In this document: positions 63,063 to 64,000 of the stretch, one piece after another
Numbering within the stretch: the first letter of the stretch is position 1
How the letters are laid out: every line of letters starts with the position of its first letter
NCBI GenBank assembly: GCA_900315155.1
Contig: OMYB01000007.1
Span: 1 to 64,000, forward strand
DNA: 64,000 bases
Source: an uncultured Selenomonadales bacterium
GTDB taxonomy: Bacteria; Bacillota; Negativicutes; Selenomonadales; Selenomonadaceae
Direction of reading: 5' to 3'
Program-made: the position numbers and the translations under genes
Notes under the pieces: model-generated
The model's input: the letters and a program-made list of their open reading frames with translations, nothing else
Database searches by the model: none
Told to the model about the DNA's origin: nothing

Positions 63063-64000
63063 ATGAGCGAAAAGCAATACCTTGGCCCGGAAGCCATCAT
63101 CGAAAAGAAAAAGAAGTACATCATGCCCTGCCTCGCGCATTTTTATCAGCATCCGCGCCAGATTGTCAAAGGCTCCATGCAGTACCTCTTCGACAGCGAG
63201 GGAAACAAGTACCTCGACTGCTATGCCGGCGTATCGGTCATGAACTGCGGCCATTGCAACCCGGAAATCACGAAAAAGGTCACGGAGCAGGTCAACACGC
63301 TGCAGCACGTCTGCAACATCTACCTCACAGAAAACTTCGTCAATCTCGCCGAAAAACTCGCGGAAGTCACACCGGGAGACCTGCAGAAGACCTTCTTCTG
63401 CTCCACAGGCTCCGAGGCCACAGAAGGTGCCCTGCTTCTCGCCGAGATCTATACGGGCAATCCGGAGATCATCGCGCTGCGCCAGGGCCTGCACGGCCGC
63501 ACGAAACTCGGCATGAGCATCACGGGCCTGCAGATGTGGCGCACGGATCCGAATCCGGTCGGCGGCATCCATTTCGCCCCGAACCCATACTGCTACCGCT
63601 GCCCGCTCAACAAGAAGCCGGACACCTGCGACCTCGCCTGCGCGAATGCCATCGAGGACCTCATCAAGACGGCTACCTCCGGCCACCCGGGCGCCTTTAT
63701 CGCCGAGCCGATCCAGGCTAACGCCGGCTGCGTCGTGCCGCCGAAGGGCTACTTCAACCGCGTACAGGAAATCTGCCACCAGTACGGCACCCTGCTCATC
63801 ACGGATGAAGTCCAGACGGGCTTTGCGCGCACGGGCAAGATGTTCGCGATAGAGAACTGGGGCATCGCTCCGGACATCATGGCTGTCGCTAAGGCACTCG
63901 GCAACGGCGCACCGATCTCGGCGTTCATCTCTACGGCGAAGATCGCCGATACGTACACGCGACCCGGCGCCTCGACACTCGGCGGCAACCCGGTATCGAG
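63063..64000 (+). CDS. class III PLP-dependent aminotransferase, 3' end beyond window
   Basis: At least 312 residues are visible and the frame is open to the edge. Motifs of class III (omega) aminotransferases are present: GVSVMNCGHCNPEI, STGSEATEGALLLA (near 119), DEVQTGFARTGKMF (near 248) and the PLP lysine in VAKALGNGAP (near 281). A four-Cys insert (PYCYRCPLNKKPDTCDLAC) occurs in a subset of these enzymes. Substrates may include beta-alanine, GABA or ornithine. AAAGGAAAG precedes the ATG, 47 bases after the U32 gene. Confidence 0.93.
   Translation, partial: MSEKQYLGPEAIIEKKKKYIMPCLAHFYQHPRQIVKGSMQYLFDSEGNKYLDCYAGVSVMNCGHCNPEITKKVTEQVNTLQHVCNIYLTENFVNLAEKLAEVTPGDLQKTFFCSTGSEATEGALLLAEIYTGNPEIIALRQGLHGRTKLGMSITGLQMWRTDPNPVGGIHFAPNPYCYRCPLNKKPDTCDLACANAIEDLIKTATSGHPGAFIAEPIQANAGCVVPPKGYFNRVQEICHQYGTLLITDEVQTGFARTGKMFAIENWGIAPDIMAVAKALGNGAPISAFISTAKIADTYTRPGASTLGGNPVS

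Overview
The window looks like chromosomal DNA from a diderm Firmicute of the class Negativicutes, most likely Selenomonadaceae (Selenomonas or Mitsuokella relatives). This is inferred from three things: Firmicute-type genes and strong AGGAGG ribosome-binding sites (sepF, endonuclease-type mutL, DUF2325, tmcAL, TPP/FMN/Mn riboswitches), high-GC coding sequence, and an outer-membrane beta-barrel protein ending in aromatic-x-x-x-Phe. The species cannot be fixed from sequence reading alone. No prophage, insertion sequence or CRISPR array was seen.

Layout. At the left edge is a possible gene tail, then rpmB. From 501 to 10232 (minus strand) lies a Pel-type exopolysaccharide locus: pelD (SDR fusion), pelE, a DUF2194 deacetylase-like gene, pelF, pelG, a coiled-coil plus beta-barrel protein and an M20 amidohydrolase. 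It carries four separate lesions: a TAG near the start of pelD, a +1 frameshift in the DUF2194 gene, a deletion at the pelF/pelG junction and a TGA splitting the barrel gene. No comparable lesion was seen in the other genes read, so the locus appears to be decaying in this strain, unless the assembly is wrong here.

10.3-16.4 kb: carbonic anhydrase, hslO, a YfcE-like phosphodiesterase and the ribD-ribE-ribBA-ribH operon behind an FMN riboswitch. 16.4-18 kb: a TerC-family gene and an unknown membrane protein behind a yybP-ykoY (Mn2+) riboswitch with a near-consensus promoter. 18.2-19.5 kb: an MFS organic-anion transporter. 19.6-29.5 kb: secF, secD, a P-loop protein, a SpoIIE-type phosphatase, 5-formyl-THF cyclo-ligase, yajC, tgt, tmcAL, a DUF2325 gene, a PepD-type dipeptidase and sepF, the last with DnaA-box-like sites in its promoter region. 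29.7-31.5 kb: typA.

31.8-36.6 kb (plus strand): a polyphosphate cluster made of a catalytically degenerate Ppx/GppA-like protein, ppk, and a canonical Ppx/GppA. 36.6-40.2 kb: a small unknown gene and thiS-thiG-thiH-thiE behind a TPP riboswitch. 40.2-46 kb: mutS-mutL, a membrane protein and an RsmJ-like methyltransferase. 46.1-49 kb: an RpiB/LacA-type isomerase, miaB and a cysteine-rich unknown. 49.0-49.42 kb: a five-gene tRNA operon, Asp-Gly-Cys-Gly-Cys.

49.5-64 kb: an ASCH-like protein, a SIMPL-domain protein, an acyltransferase-3 membrane protein, a PhoB-type response regulator with a soluble hybrid kinase, and a five-gene peptide/nickel-type ABC uptake operon. That operon is divergent from a methyltransferase across a striking double palindrome. 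The window ends with a U32-family protein and the start of a class III aminotransferase that runs off the edge.
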